NCBI RefSeq assembly: GCF_011752005.1
Contig: NZ_JAAIJZ010000002.1
Location: 186,001 to 250,000 of the forward strand
DNA length: 64,000 nucleotides
Origin: Canibacter zhoujuaniae
GTDB lineage: Bacteria > Actinomycetota > Actinomycetes > Actinomycetales > Microbacteriaceae
Reading direction: 5' to 3'
Every line of letters starts with the position of its first letter. The stretch's first letter is position 1. The notes beneath the pieces were generated by a model. The model had not been told where the DNA came from. It saw only the letters and a list, made by a program, of their open reading frames with translations, and did no database searches. The position numbers were made by a program, and so were the translations under genes. Positions 52,685 through 61,425 of this stretch are shown piece by piece.

Positions 52685-53581
52685 GTGACGCAGACAGAAG
52701 AAAGGCTGCAAAAAGCGCTCGCCAACGCCGGCATTGCCAGCCGCCGCGCCTGCGAGATTCTGATTACGCGCGGCCGGGTGCGCGTTAACGGGCGGATCGT
52801 AACCGAACTTGGCACCCGCATCAACACCGAAACTGATGAGGTGCGCGTCGATAACACCGTCGTGCAGCTGGATGTCGCAAAACGCTATTTCGTGCTCAAC
52901 AAACCAACCGGCGTTGTCTCCACGATGTCAGACGATCAGGGGCGGCGCGATTTGAGCGAATACGGCGCCGAGATCGGGGAGCGGCTCTACAATGTTGGCC
53001 GGCTCGACACCGACACCTCAGGGCTGTTAATCATGACAAATGATGGCAGCCTCGCACACAAACTGGCGCACCCAAGTTTTGGGGTCGAGAAAACCTATGT
53101 TGCAAAAGTGCGGGGGCTGGTGGCGCCGGGCACAGTCAAAAAGCTGCTGCAGGGGTTTGAGCTTGAAGACGGCTATATTCAGGCAGACGCTGCGAAGGTG
53201 CTCCCCGGCAGCAACCGCGATTTTTCACTCATTGAGCTGACCCTCCACTCCGGTCGTAACAGGATCGTGCGCCGCATGCTGGCAGCGGTCGGTCACCCCG
53301 TGGTTGCGCTCGTGCGCCGCCAGTTCGGGCCGCTCCACCTAGGCTCCCTAGCATTGGGGCAGATGCGTGAACTCTCGACCGGAGAGCGTAATGCGCTGCT
53401 GACCGCAGCTGAGACTGACACAAAAACTAAACGCCCGGTAACTGCCGGTCGCCCTGGTGACGGGGCCGGCGCTCGCGGGCTGCGCGGTGTCGCAAAACCG
53501 AAACCGGTGCGTCAGAAGGCAGCTAAAAGAGTGACAAACAAAAAAGCTTCAAATGCGCAGAAAAAAGGTGTGCGCAAATGA
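52685..53581 (+). CDS. rluB: 23S rRNA pseudouridine synthase (RluB-type)
   Basis: A 298-residue pseudouridine synthase of the RsuA/RluB/RluE/RluF group. The N-terminal S4 domain has ERLQKALANAGIASRRACEI. The catalytic aspartate is in GRLDTDTSGLLIMTNDG. GRNRIVRRMLAAVGHPV is the typical later motif. A basic, Lys-rich tail ends the protein. GTG 52685 starts 1 bp after parA and the stop overlaps tyrA by 4 bp. An upstream in-frame start inside parA is rejected. Confidence 0.92.
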   Translation: MTQTEERLQKALANAGIASRRACEILITRGRVRVNGRIVTELGTRINTETDEVRVDNTVVQLDVAKRYFVLNKPTGVVSTMSDDQGRRDLSEYGAEIGERLYNVGRLDTDTSGLLIMTNDGSLAHKLAHPSFGVEKTYVAKVRGLVAPGTVKKLLQGFELEDGYIQADAAKVLPGSNRDFSLIELTLHSGRNRIVRRMLAAVGHPVVALVRRQFGPLHLGSLALGQMRELSTGERNALLTAAETDTKTKRPVTAGRPGDGAGARGLRGVAKPKPVRQKAAKRVTNKKASNAQKKGVRK

Positions 53582-54699
53582 ACTACGGGGGATCGGCCGT
53601 GACAGGATTGGCCAATCGGGTGACCGGCCATGTGCACATTATCGGCGCCGGGCTGCTGGGGGCTTCAATTGGGCTCAATCTCACCCAGAAGGGCACAGTT
53701 GTAACGCTCGCAGACAACTCGCCAACGGCGCTTGCGCTCGCTTCCGACTACGGCGCGGGCACCCCGCTAAACGATGAGATACTCAGTGCCGTGGGGGAAC
53801 CGCAGCTGGTGATTGTTGCGACCCCACCAGAAACTGTTGCAACGGTGGTTGCCGCAGCGTTAAAAACCTGGCCTAAAGCGGTGGTCACAGATGTTGCCAG
53901 CGTGAAACTGCCCGCGCTACAAGAGCTGCGTGCCGCAGGGATCGACACCACCCGCTATGTAGGATCGCACCCGATGGCCGGTCGTGAAAAGGGAAGCGCA
54001 GTAATGGCGCGCGCAGACCTGTTTGTGGGCCGCCCTTGGGTGATCTGTCGCGACGCAGAAACCCCCGCTGCCGCACTCAACGCGGTGGAAGCGCTCGCTA
54101 TTGAACTCGGAGCCGTGCCAACCGAATGGGAGCCGCAGGAGCACGATGCGGCGGTGGCGATGGTGTCGCACCTGCCGCAGATAGTTGCCAGCGTGCTCGC
54201 CGCCCAGCTCAATAAAGCGCAGGCGCGCAACCTCAACCTGTCGGGTGGTGGTGTGCGTGACACAACTCGTATCGCCAAAAGCGACCCGGAGCTGTGGGTG
54301 CAGATTTTAGGAGCAAACCACGCTGAAATAGCGCCGTTGCTGCGTGGTTTTGCAGAGGATCTAGAGACAGTCGCCACAGCCATTGAAAACCCAGACCAGC
54401 GTGGGTCACGCAGCGCGCTCGCAGATCTCATCGACGCGGGTAATCGAGGGGTTGAAAGACTTCCCGGAAAACACGGCTCCACGCTTGCTTTCGCGAATTT
54501 GCAGGTTATTGTTGCTGACAGCCCCGGTCAGCTTGCGCGCCTCCTGACAGACCTGGAAGAGCTGAAAATTAATATGGAAGATCTTCGTCTCGAACACTCA
54601 CCCGGCGCAGAAATCGGTTTTGCGAACGTTGCGGTGCTCCCTGAGGTTGCTGATCGCGCCCGGACAGCGCTCGGGGAGCGTGGTTGGAGGATCTTGTGA
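53578..54699 (+). CDS. tyrA: Prephenate dehydrogenase with ACT domain
   Basis: A 373-residue enzyme that oxidises prephenate to 4-hydroxyphenylpyruvate in tyrosine synthesis. The NAD-binding motif GAGLLGASIGLNL lies near residue 20, and GSHPMAGREKGSA is the substrate-binding segment. The C-terminal ACT domain begins at about residue 305 (LQVIVADSPGQLARLLTDLE), a site for tyrosine feedback. The ATG overlaps the rluB stop; a GTG 21 bp downstream is an alternative. Confidence 0.92.
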   Translation: MNYGGSAVTGLANRVTGHVHIIGAGLLGASIGLNLTQKGTVVTLADNSPTALALASDYGAGTPLNDEILSAVGEPQLVIVATPPETVATVVAAALKTWPKAVVTDVASVKLPALQELRAAGIDTTRYVGSHPMAGREKGSAVMARADLFVGRPWVICRDAETPAAALNAVEALAIELGAVPTEWEPQEHDAAVAMVSHLPQIVASVLAAQLNKAQARNLNLSGGGVRDTTRIAKSDPELWVQILGANHAEIAPLLRGFAEDLETVATAIENPDQRGSRSALADLIDAGNRGVERLPGKHGSTLAFANLQVIVADSPGQLARLLTDLEELKINMEDLRLEHSPGAEIGFANVAVLPEVADRARTALGERGWRIL

Positions 54700-55385
54700 C
54701 AGGGGAAGGGCCGATTATCGTTGCGATCGATGGCCCTGCCGGTAGCGGAAAGTCATCGGTTGCGCGGGCGGTGGCTAAGGAACTCGGTTACGGTTTTCTT
54801 GACACCGGCGCCGCCTACCGTGCACTCACATGGCTGCTGCTGCAACAGGGGGCGCTCGCAGACCGCGCTAACCTTGCAGCAGATGCGCTTGCGGTGCTAA
54901 AAAATTGGCAGCTTGAGCTGCCTCTTGCAGCAGACGGTGAGATTCGGCTGAACGGCCAAAATATAGCGGCGCAAATCCGAGATCCGAAAACAACCGAAAC
55001 TATTAAGCATGTGTCTGCGATTGCAGCTGTGCGCGATGAGCTAAACCGTTGGTTTCGGAAATATGTATCTGTGAGCGGGCTGCCCGGAGTTGTTATTGAA
55101 GGGCGTGACATTACGACAGTTGTGATGCCGGATGCCAAGGTGCGCATAATTCTGACAGCCAGCCCCGAGGTGCGCGCCGCCCGCCGTCAAAAACAGTTGC
55201 CGCAGATGACTTTTGCGCAGGTGTTAGAAGATTTGCGGGTGCGAGACGAAGCTGATTTAAAGGTCGTAAATTTTATTGATCCGGCACCCGGTGTGAAACT
55301 GATTGACACCAGCGAGCTTGATTTTGCTGGCTCGGTGGCGGCGGTTGTGGAGTATGCCCAGGAACGCGCCGGTAAGCTGGGGTAG
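54696..55385 (+). CDS. cmk: Cytidylate kinase
   Basis: A 229-residue NMP kinase that phosphorylates CMP and dCMP. The P-loop is AIDGPAGSGKSSVARAVA near residue 10, with LDTGAAYRALTWLLL and VIEGRDITTVVMPDA following. GTG 54696 overlaps the tyrA stop (GTGA) and has GGAGG at 54686-54690; an in-frame TTG at 54684 is not preceded by a site. Der follows 2 bp after its stop. Confidence 0.94.
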   Translation: MTGEGPIIVAIDGPAGSGKSSVARAVAKELGYGFLDTGAAYRALTWLLLQQGALADRANLAADALAVLKNWQLELPLAADGEIRLNGQNIAAQIRDPKTTETIKHVSAIAAVRDELNRWFRKYVSVSGLPGVVIEGRDITTVVMPDAKVRIILTASPEVRAARRQKQLPQMTFAQVLEDLRVRDEADLKVVNFIDPAPGVKLIDTSELDFAGSVAAVVEYAQERAGKLG

Positions 55386-55387
55386 TT

Positions 55388-56926
55388 ATGAATGAAGAGC
55401 AGAATTACGAAGCTGACGCTAACAGCGGTGAGCTGATCGAAGGTGACTTCGACGACATAGATTTTGCGGCGCTGGCAGATGCGGTGACCGATGAAGAGCG
55501 CACCGAGATGCTGCGCTCCAGCCTTGCAGACTTTGACTTAAGCGAAGAAGATCTTGAGCTGCTGAATGTTGAAACGCCGCTTGAGTTTGCAGAGCATTTT
55601 GAAAACCCGCCGGTTGTGGCTATCGTTGGCAGGCCAAACGTGGGCAAATCCGCGCTCGTGAATCGTATTATCGGTCGTCGTGAAGCGGTGGTTGAAGATG
55701 TGCCCGGTGTTACTCGCGATCGTGTGTCATACAGCGCGCAGTGGCAGGGACGGAAATTTACGCTGGTTGATACTGGCGGCTGGGAGCCCGATGCTAAAGG
55801 GATCGACCGCTCTGTAGCGCTGCAGTCTGAGGTTGCTTTGGAACTGTGCGATGCCGTGCTTTTTGTGGTTGATGCGCGGATTGGTGCGACGGCAACCGAT
55901 GAGCGGGTTGTGCAGCTGCTGCGCCGCACGAAGAAACCAGTGTTTCTTGTTGCAAACAAGGTTGATGATGCGGTGCTTGAACCAGAGGCCGCGGTGCTGT
56001 GGTCGCTGGGGCTCGGTGAACCGCACCCAGTTTCTGCGCTGCACGGCCGTGGGGTGGCAGACCTCCTTGATGCGCTCATGCAGAAGCTGCCGAAAGAGTC
56101 TGCTGTTGCTGTGCCAAAAGCCGGCGGACCGCGCCGCGTGGCACTGTTGGGGCGCCCCAATGTTGGGAAGTCTTCGCTGCTGAATAAAGCCGCTGGTGAA
56201 GAGCGTGCGGTTGTGAGCGATCTTGCCGGCACCACCCGCGACCCGATCGACGAGCAGGTGGAGATCGCTGGACGCATCTGGACGTTTGTTGATACCGCAG
56301 GTATCAGGCGGCGGGTGCATATGACTAAGGGAGCAGACTTCTATGCTTCACTGCGCACAGCAACCGCGTTAGAAAAGGCTGAGGTTGCGGTTGTGCTGCT
56401 CGATGTCACAGAGCCGATTAGCGATCAGGATCTGCGCATTATTGATCTTGTGCTGGAGTCTGGCCGTGCACTTGTGCTGGCCTTTAACAAGTGGGATCTG
56501 CTTGATGATGAGCGGCGACGCTACCTTGAGCGGGAAATTGAGCAGGATCTCTCGCACGTTGATTGGGCGCCGCGTGTGAACATTTCGGCGCGCACCGGCC
56601 GGCATCTTGAAAAACTGGTGCCGGCTCTGGAGCTTGCGTTGGAGAGTTGGGATACGCGCATTCCAACAGCGAAATTTAATGCTTTCTTGGCGGAGCTAGT
56701 GCAGGAGCATCCGCACCCACTGCGCGGTGGTAAACAGCCGCGAGTGCTTTTTGGCACTCAGGTCTCAAACCGCCCACCAACTTTTGTTTTGTTCACTACC
56801 GGGTTTTTGGATCCGCAGTACCGCCGCTTTATGCAGCGCCGTCTGCGTGAACGCTACGGGTTTGAGGGATCGCCGCTGGTTGTGAATATGCGGATCCGTG
56901 AAAAAACACCGCGCGGTCGTAGATAG
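55388..56926 (+). CDS. der: GTPase Der (EngA)
   Basis: A 512-residue ribosome-assembly GTPase with two tandem G domains. The first P-loop is GRPNVGKSALVNRIIG (about residue 82) and the second is GRPNVGKSSLLNKAAG (about residue 256), followed by a C-terminal KH-like domain. The extra 70-residue acidic N-terminus (EGDFDDIDFAALADAVT region) is common in Actinobacteria. It forms the last gene of parA-rluB-tyrA-cmk-der. Confidence 0.96.
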   Translation: MNEEQNYEADANSGELIEGDFDDIDFAALADAVTDEERTEMLRSSLADFDLSEEDLELLNVETPLEFAEHFENPPVVAIVGRPNVGKSALVNRIIGRREAVVEDVPGVTRDRVSYSAQWQGRKFTLVDTGGWEPDAKGIDRSVALQSEVALELCDAVLFVVDARIGATATDERVVQLLRRTKKPVFLVANKVDDAVLEPEAAVLWSLGLGEPHPVSALHGRGVADLLDALMQKLPKESAVAVPKAGGPRRVALLGRPNVGKSSLLNKAAGEERAVVSDLAGTTRDPIDEQVEIAGRIWTFVDTAGIRRRVHMTKGADFYASLRTATALEKAEVAVVLLDVTEPISDQDLRIIDLVLESGRALVLAFNKWDLLDDERRRYLEREIEQDLSHVDWAPRVNISARTGRHLEKLVPALELALESWDTRIPTAKFNAFLAELVQEHPHPLRGGKQPRVLFGTQVSNRPPTFVLFTTGFLDPQYRRFMQRRLRERYGFEGSPLVVNMRIREKTPRGRR

Positions 56927-57003
56927 CTTGCGCTGTGTGTGGCGCACTGGTTGGGATGCAGAATTTATTGCTGCATCTTGCCCTAATGCTGCAGGTTAAG
57001 CGC

Positions 57004-57009
57004 TAGAAT
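57004..57009 (+). promoter_or_regulatory. Candidate -10 box of the tRNA-Pro gene
   Basis: TAGAAT lies about 24-29 nt before the mature 5' end of the tRNA, with a small hairpin GTTGAA/TTCAAC between. No good -35 box at the right distance was seen. Confidence 0.45.
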
Positions 57010-57032
57010 GGGTTGGTTGAAGTTTTCAACTA

Positions 57033-57106
57033 CGGGCTATAGCGCAGCTTGGTAGCGCACTTGTCTGGGGGACAAGGGGTCGTCGGTTCAAATCCGGCTA
57101 GCCCGA
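57033..57106 (+). tRNA. tRNA-Pro (GGG)
   Basis: A 74-nt cloverleaf. Acceptor arms CGGGCTA (57033-57039) and TAGCCCG (57099-57105) pair perfectly, with discriminator A57106. The anticodon stem CTTGT/ACAAG encloses loop CTGGGGG with anticodon GGG at 57067-57069. The T-arm has GGTTCAAATCC. The 3' CCA is not encoded, as usual in Actinobacteria. Confidence 0.97.
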
Positions 57107-57173
57107 CAAAAATAATATTTCACTAGGGTTTTATTTTCCTTACGGGCCCCTAAACCTAGGCAGAAAATACGAC

Positions 57174-57695
57174 CTATTTTCGTTTTATATAGCGCAGCAT
57201 GCCGTCTGCTGCTGGATACTCCTGTGCAGACGGGCTGTTTTCAAGTGTGCGCGCAATATCCACAAGCGACCAGCCCTCATCCATGATGAAAACTGTTTCA
57301 GTGGTTTTGATCTCGGGCCATTGGGAGAGCTTGTTCGTCACAAGATTGTGCACGCCAGACACGCTAGTTGTGCGCACCAGCAGCATGCAGTCATAGCTGC
57401 CGGTGATGACCGCAAAATACTCAAGCTCCGCTAGATCCACAAGCTTTTCTCTAAATCTTTGCCACTGATTTTGCTGCAGTGACACAAACACCAACGCACA
57501 CACCCCAACTCCCACCGCGTTGAAGTCGATGTCGATTGTCGCGCCTATAATCACCCCGGCCTCTTTTAACGCCTCAAACCGCTGATATGCGTTGGACCGT
57601 GAAATGCTGAGTTTTTCGGCGAGCGCTGCTATCGAGAGCCTGCTGTCTCTGCGCAGCAGGTCAAGCATTTGCAGATGGGTGCTATCTAATTTCAT
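57174..57695 (-). CDS. Lrp/AsnC family transcriptional regulator
   Basis: A 173-residue regulator. The N-terminal helix-turn-helix contains DLLRRDSRLSIAALAEKLSI and SRSNAYQRFEALKEAGVI. A C-terminal RAM (amino-acid sensing) domain from about residue 65 includes EYFAVITGSYDCMLLVRT. The extra C-terminus beyond the usual 150 residues is unassigned. It is divergent from the second peptide-type ABC transporter and probably controls it and itself, with an amino acid as effector (inference). Confidence 0.88.
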   Translation of the reverse strand: MKLDSTHLQMLDLLRRDSRLSIAALAEKLSISRSNAYQRFEALKEAGVIIGATIDIDFNAVGVGVCALVFVSLQQNQWQRFREKLVDLAELEYFAVITGSYDCMLLVRTTSVSGVHNLVTNKLSQWPEIKTTETVFIMDEGWSLVDIARTLENSPSAQEYPAADGMLRYIKRK

Positions 57696-57889
57696 GGTTA
57701 GATTATTCCAAAAATATGCGTTAAAACAGCGAAAAATCTGGAAAATATGTAATCAAATTGCGAGAAGTAGTGTACGAAACTCCAAATTTTCCTATTTCTC
57801 TTGGATCTCTTGGGAAATTTCCAGTAATTTTAAAACAATCTCTGAAACATGTGCTGGTTTAGAGAAAGAAAGTGAATTAGGAGAATTCA
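57696..57889. promoter_or_regulatory. A/T-rich divergent regulatory region with repeated TTCC/GGAA motifs
   Basis: A 194-bp region between the Lrp gene and the transporter operon, very A/T-rich. It contains several dispersed GGAAA/TTTCC elements, including the perfect palindrome GGAAATTTCC (57813-57822) and TTCCAAAAATAT, TGGAAAATATG and CCAAATTTTCC. Such clustered, weakly palindromic sites are typical of Lrp-type operators. AGGAGA lies 5 nt before the ATG at 57890. Confidence 0.55.
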
Positions 57890-59459
57890 ATGAAGTTTTC
57901 TTTTAAGAAAGCAGTTGCAGCGGCAGGCTTAGTGACCGCGGTGACAATCGGTCTTGCCGGCTGTGCGGGGGGGGGGTAGCGCCAGCAGCCAAGCGGGCAA
58001 AACTCTTGTTGTTGACGCCTCGTTTGACCTGAAAACTGCAGACCCAAACCGTTCCTACGAGACCACCGGGCAGATCATTGCGAAAGCAATGTATGAGACA
58101 CTGCTCACTTTCAAGGGTTCAGACGTCACCACTCCGGTAGACGGGCTTGCAAGCTATGAGATGAACGCCGACAACACCGTGATGACGCTGACCATGAAAG
58201 ACGGTCATGTTTTCTCTGACGGTAGCCCGGTCACGGTTGATGATGCCGTATTCTCACTGACCCGACTGCAGGGTATTAAAGGCAACCCATCGTTCTTGCT
58301 TGATGGGCTCACCATCGAAAAAGTAGATGACAAGACTCTAACTATAACCAGTCCCGAACCGCGACCAGAACTCCCATTTATTTTGCCAAATGGTGCGCTC
58401 TCTGTTGTTAATCAGGAGACGGTTGAGGCGCATGGCGGCACCAACACAGAAGCTGATAGCGCAGAAAGCTTCCTCAACAGTGAATCTGCTGGGTCTGGCC
58501 CATATGTGCTTGACTCATTCGACGCTGCAAAGCAGGTCGTGTTAACCGCAAACGAAAACTATACGGGCACAAAACCGAAATACGAGCGTATCGTGCTGCG
58601 CAACGTTGAAGGCCCAACACAGAAATTAAATGTGGAAAAGGGTGAATCACAGCTGGCTCTTGATCTAAACCCAGATCAGGTAGCTGAGTTAGCTGGTGCC
58701 AACGTTAACATCACCAGCAACGCATCGCGCTATATGATTTTCTTCTTCCTGAACCAGAATAAAAACGTCAACGCATGGACCAGCAACCCCGACTTCGTGC
58801 AGGCGGTTAAGCTCGGCGTCGATTATGACAAAATTGTCGCGCTCGCAGGTGAGGGTGCTGTGCGCCCAGGCGGGCCGATCCCATCCCTGTTTGTTGGTGC
58901 GCTCGACGCAGCCGCTGGCAACCAGCGTGATATAGCCGCAGCAAAGGCAGCGCTCGCAGCTTCAGGCTACAACGGAGAAGCAGTGACGCTGAACTTCCCG
59001 AACGATATTACGGTGCAGGGGCTTTCTTTCACCAGTATTGCTGAAAGCCTGCAAGCACAGCTGGCTGAAATCGGAATTAATATTCAGCTTGCGCCAGCCC
59101 CGGTAGCAACCGAGCTTGATGCATACCGCAACGGCCAAGAAACAATTGGTCTGTGGTACTGGGGTCCTGACTTCCCGCACCCATCAAACTACCTCGTGTT
59201 CTCGCCCGGTCAGCTGGTAGGTTTGCGTGCCGGTTGGGAGAGCGAAGCTGATCCAAAGATGGTCGCACTCGCTAACGCAGCCAAAACCGCAGGCGAATCT
59301 GAGGTGGAGTCTGCATACAAAGAATGGCAGGAATACCAGAATGAGGCTGGACCGTTCATTCCACTGCTGCAGCCTGGGCAGAGCATCGTGACGAGCAAGA
59401 GCATCAGCAGTGTAGTTGCAAATCCGATTTGGACTGTAGACCTTGCGCTCATCGACTAA
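57890..59459 (+). CDS. Peptide-type ABC transporter substrate-binding lipoprotein, out of frame at a poly-G tract (phase-variable or sequencing error)
   Basis: An SBP_bac_5 (DppA-type) binding protein. Translation should begin at ATG 57890, which has AGGAGA 5 nt upstream. It reads a signal peptide ending in lipobox LAGC with Cys at residue 25. Directly after it a run of ten G (57967-57976) puts the frame into a TAG at 57977. In the other frame a 501-residue body is open from 57954 to 59459, without a signal peptide. Nine G would join the halves as CAGGGSASSQ, a perfect lipoprotein of about 520 residues. The body looks intact (DGHVFSDGSPVTVDDAV, YLVFSPG). It is therefore switched off here, or the homopolymer was misread. 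Confidence 0.85.
57967..57976 (+). repeat. Poly-G(10) homopolymer in the lipoprotein signal region
   Basis: Ten consecutive G directly after the lipobox cysteine and an alanine codon base. The length sets the reading frame of the gene: 9 or 12 G in frame, 10 out of frame. This is the usual format of slipped-strand phase variation. I saw no other G-run of this length in the window. Confidence 0.95.
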
Positions 59460-60534
59460 TACCGTTGCGATCGAAACCTTAGAGCGCACACCGCAAACGC
59501 GTCGCCGGGGTATCCCGCCGCTGCTGCGCTACATCGGTGTGCGCTTGGGGGTCTCAATCCTCCTAGTGCTCGGGGTGACGCTTGTTACCTTCACCCTCAC
59601 CAACCTGGTGCCTTCCGATCCAGTGCAGGCAGCGCTTGGGGAGCAGGCAGCTGCTAATCCAGAAATTGTCGCGAAGTTTCGTGCGGAGCAGGGGCTCGAT
59701 AAGCCACTGCCGGTGCAGTACATCACCTATGTGACCAACCTCGTGCAGGGCAATTTAGGCACTTCAACACAAACCCGGCAGCCCGTGGCAGAGGAACTCG
59801 CAAGAGCATTTCCAGCCACTATCGAGCTGGCGCTTGCAGCGATTGTCGGATCGGCTCTGCTTGGAGTAGGTCTGGGCCTGTGGGCGGCTTTGAAGCGTCG
59901 CAAATTTACCGATCAGGTAATTCGCGTTATCAGTTTGATCGGACTGTCTTGGCCGACTTTCTGGCTCGCGCTCGTGGTTTACTACGTGTTCTTCTTCCTG
60001 CTCGGTATTTTTCCGGGATCGGGGCGGCTCGATCCAGTTTTGATTCCGCCCCCGCACGTCACTGGGATGTACACTATCGACGCTCTGCTAGCAGGACAGT
60101 TCGATGTTTTCTCAGACGCCCTCTATCACTTAGTGCTGCCAGCTTCCGTGCTCGCGCTCTACACAATCGGGCTTCTGACCAGGTTTGCGCGCTCTGCGGT
60201 GCTCGAGGTGCTTGATCTTGATTTCGTTAAAGCTGCAAGGGCTAAAGGGCTGTCGAAGCGAACAGTGACATTCGGCTATGTGTTGCGCGCGGCCACCGTG
60301 CCAATTATCACCGTGCTCGGTCTTGCTTTCGGATCCCTCCTATCTGGCACAGTGCTGGTGGAGCAGGTGTACAGCTGGAACGGGATCGGCCAGTACTCAT
60401 TTGCGGCGGCGACCAAACTTGATCTGCCCGCAATTATGGGGGTCGGTTTGATCGTTGGCATTGTTTATATCGGTCTGAACTTCGTGGTTGATGTGCTTTA
60501 CGGCTTGATTGACCCGCGCGTTCGCGTGCAGTAG
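59443..60534 (+). CDS. ABC transporter permease (DppB-like), second cluster
   Basis: A 363-residue DppB-type permease with about six to seven transmembrane helices. It shows LVPSDPVQAALGEQAA, DQVIRVISLIGLSWPTFWLA and the EAA loop region DFVKAARAKGLSKRTV that binds the ATPase. It is longer than the first cluster's DppB. The TTG start at 59443 overlaps the binding-protein stop by 17 bp, so its translation may be coupled to that gene. A phase-off upstream gene could then lower its expression (inference). Confidence 0.88.
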   Translation: MRSSTNTVAIETLERTPQTRRRGIPPLLRYIGVRLGVSILLVLGVTLVTFTLTNLVPSDPVQAALGEQAAANPEIVAKFRAEQGLDKPLPVQYITYVTNLVQGNLGTSTQTRQPVAEELARAFPATIELALAAIVGSALLGVGLGLWAALKRRKFTDQVIRVISLIGLSWPTFWLALVVYYVFFFLLGIFPGSGRLDPVLIPPPHVTGMYTIDALLAGQFDVFSDALYHLVLPASVLALYTIGLLTRFARSAVLEVLDLDFVKAARAKGLSKRTVTFGYVLRAATVPIITVLGLAFGSLLSGTVLVEQVYSWNGIGQYSFAAATKLDLPAIMGVGLIVGIVYIGLNFVVDVLYGLIDPRVRVQ

Positions 60535-60543
60535 GAGACAAAC

Positions 60544-61425
60544 ATGACAGACATACTTACTGCAACCGCTGGGCGCAGAAAGCGACTGCCAATTCCAGAA
60601 GCGTTCAGGCAACCGCTTGCGATCACCGGCGGTATTGTGCTCGCACTGTGGCTGATAGTAATTATTTTTGCGCCGTTAATAGCGCCAGCAGATCCACTAT
60701 CCCAGGCGTTTGACCGGTTGCAGCCGCCAAGCGCTGAGCATCTTTTCGGTACGGATCAAGTTGGGCGTGACGTGTTTAGTCGCGTAGTTTACGGCAGTCG
60801 TATCTCGCTCCCATTGGCGCTGGGGCTCGTGCTGACAGCGATGTGCGTTGGGGGCCTACTTGGAGCGATTGCCGGCTATTTTGGCAAGCTCGTGGATGAA
60901 ATCATTATGCGTATCGCCGACCTAGTGTTTGCGTTCCCCACGATCATTCTCGCAATGGTTATTACAGCCGCGCTCGGCCCCAGCCTGACAAATGCTGTGA
61001 TAGCGATGCTCATTGTGACCTGGCCTGCCTATGCACGCGTGACGCGGTCGCTGGTGATCACCGCTCGCAAACAGGAGTACGTAGTCGCCGGTAGGCTGCT
61101 CGGCGCAGGCCCTTTTACCTCGCTGCGCCGCGATGTGCTCCCAAACGTGCTCGCGCCAGTGTTTGTGTTGGCGATGCTCGACTTCGGCACGGCTATCCTC
61201 TTGCTGGCGGGGCTGTCCTTCCTCGGCCTCGGTGCTGTGCCGCCTGCCCCTGACTGGGGTGCGATGGTCGCTGCCGGTGTTGAGCAGTTTTCTGCCTGGT
61301 GGCTGGCTGCCTTCCCCGGCTTAGCGATATTCACAGTTGTGATGGCATTCAACTTTATCGGCGATTCACTTCGTGATTCTTTGGATCCGCGCACTAAGGG
61401 AGCGGTGCAGGGGAGGGCTGTATAA
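60544..61425 (+). CDS. ABC transporter permease (DppC-like), second cluster
   Basis: A 293-residue DppC-type permease. The N-terminal helix is followed by APADPLSQAFDRLQPPSAEH and LFGTDQVGRDVFSRVVYGS, the DppC hallmark. The C-terminal EAA loop is near EYVVAGRLLGAGPFT. About six transmembrane helices. AGGAGA precedes the ATG, which lies 9 bp after the previous stop. The ATPase gene follows without a gap. Confidence 0.9.
   Translation: MTDILTATAGRRKRLPIPEAFRQPLAITGGIVLALWLIVIIFAPLIAPADPLSQAFDRLQPPSAEHLFGTDQVGRDVFSRVVYGSRISLPLALGLVLTAMCVGGLLGAIAGYFGKLVDEIIMRIADLVFAFPTIILAMVITAALGPSLTNAVIAMLIVTWPAYARVTRSLVITARKQEYVVAGRLLGAGPFTSLRRDVLPNVLAPVFVLAMLDFGTAILLLAGLSFLGLGAVPPAPDWGAMVAAGVEQFSAWWLAAFPGLAIFTVVMAFNFIGDSLRDSLDPRTKGAVQGRAV

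Noticed and set aside
55405..56277. 290-residue antisense open frame over der
   Set aside because: It is the complement of a well-supported GTPase gene and is Ser/Thr/Arg-rich low complexity, typical of a shadow frame.
57890..59459. Insertion sequence or deletion as the cause of the broken binding-protein gene
   Set aside because: No inverted repeats, target duplication or missing segment are seen; a single-base change in a homopolymer explains it fully.
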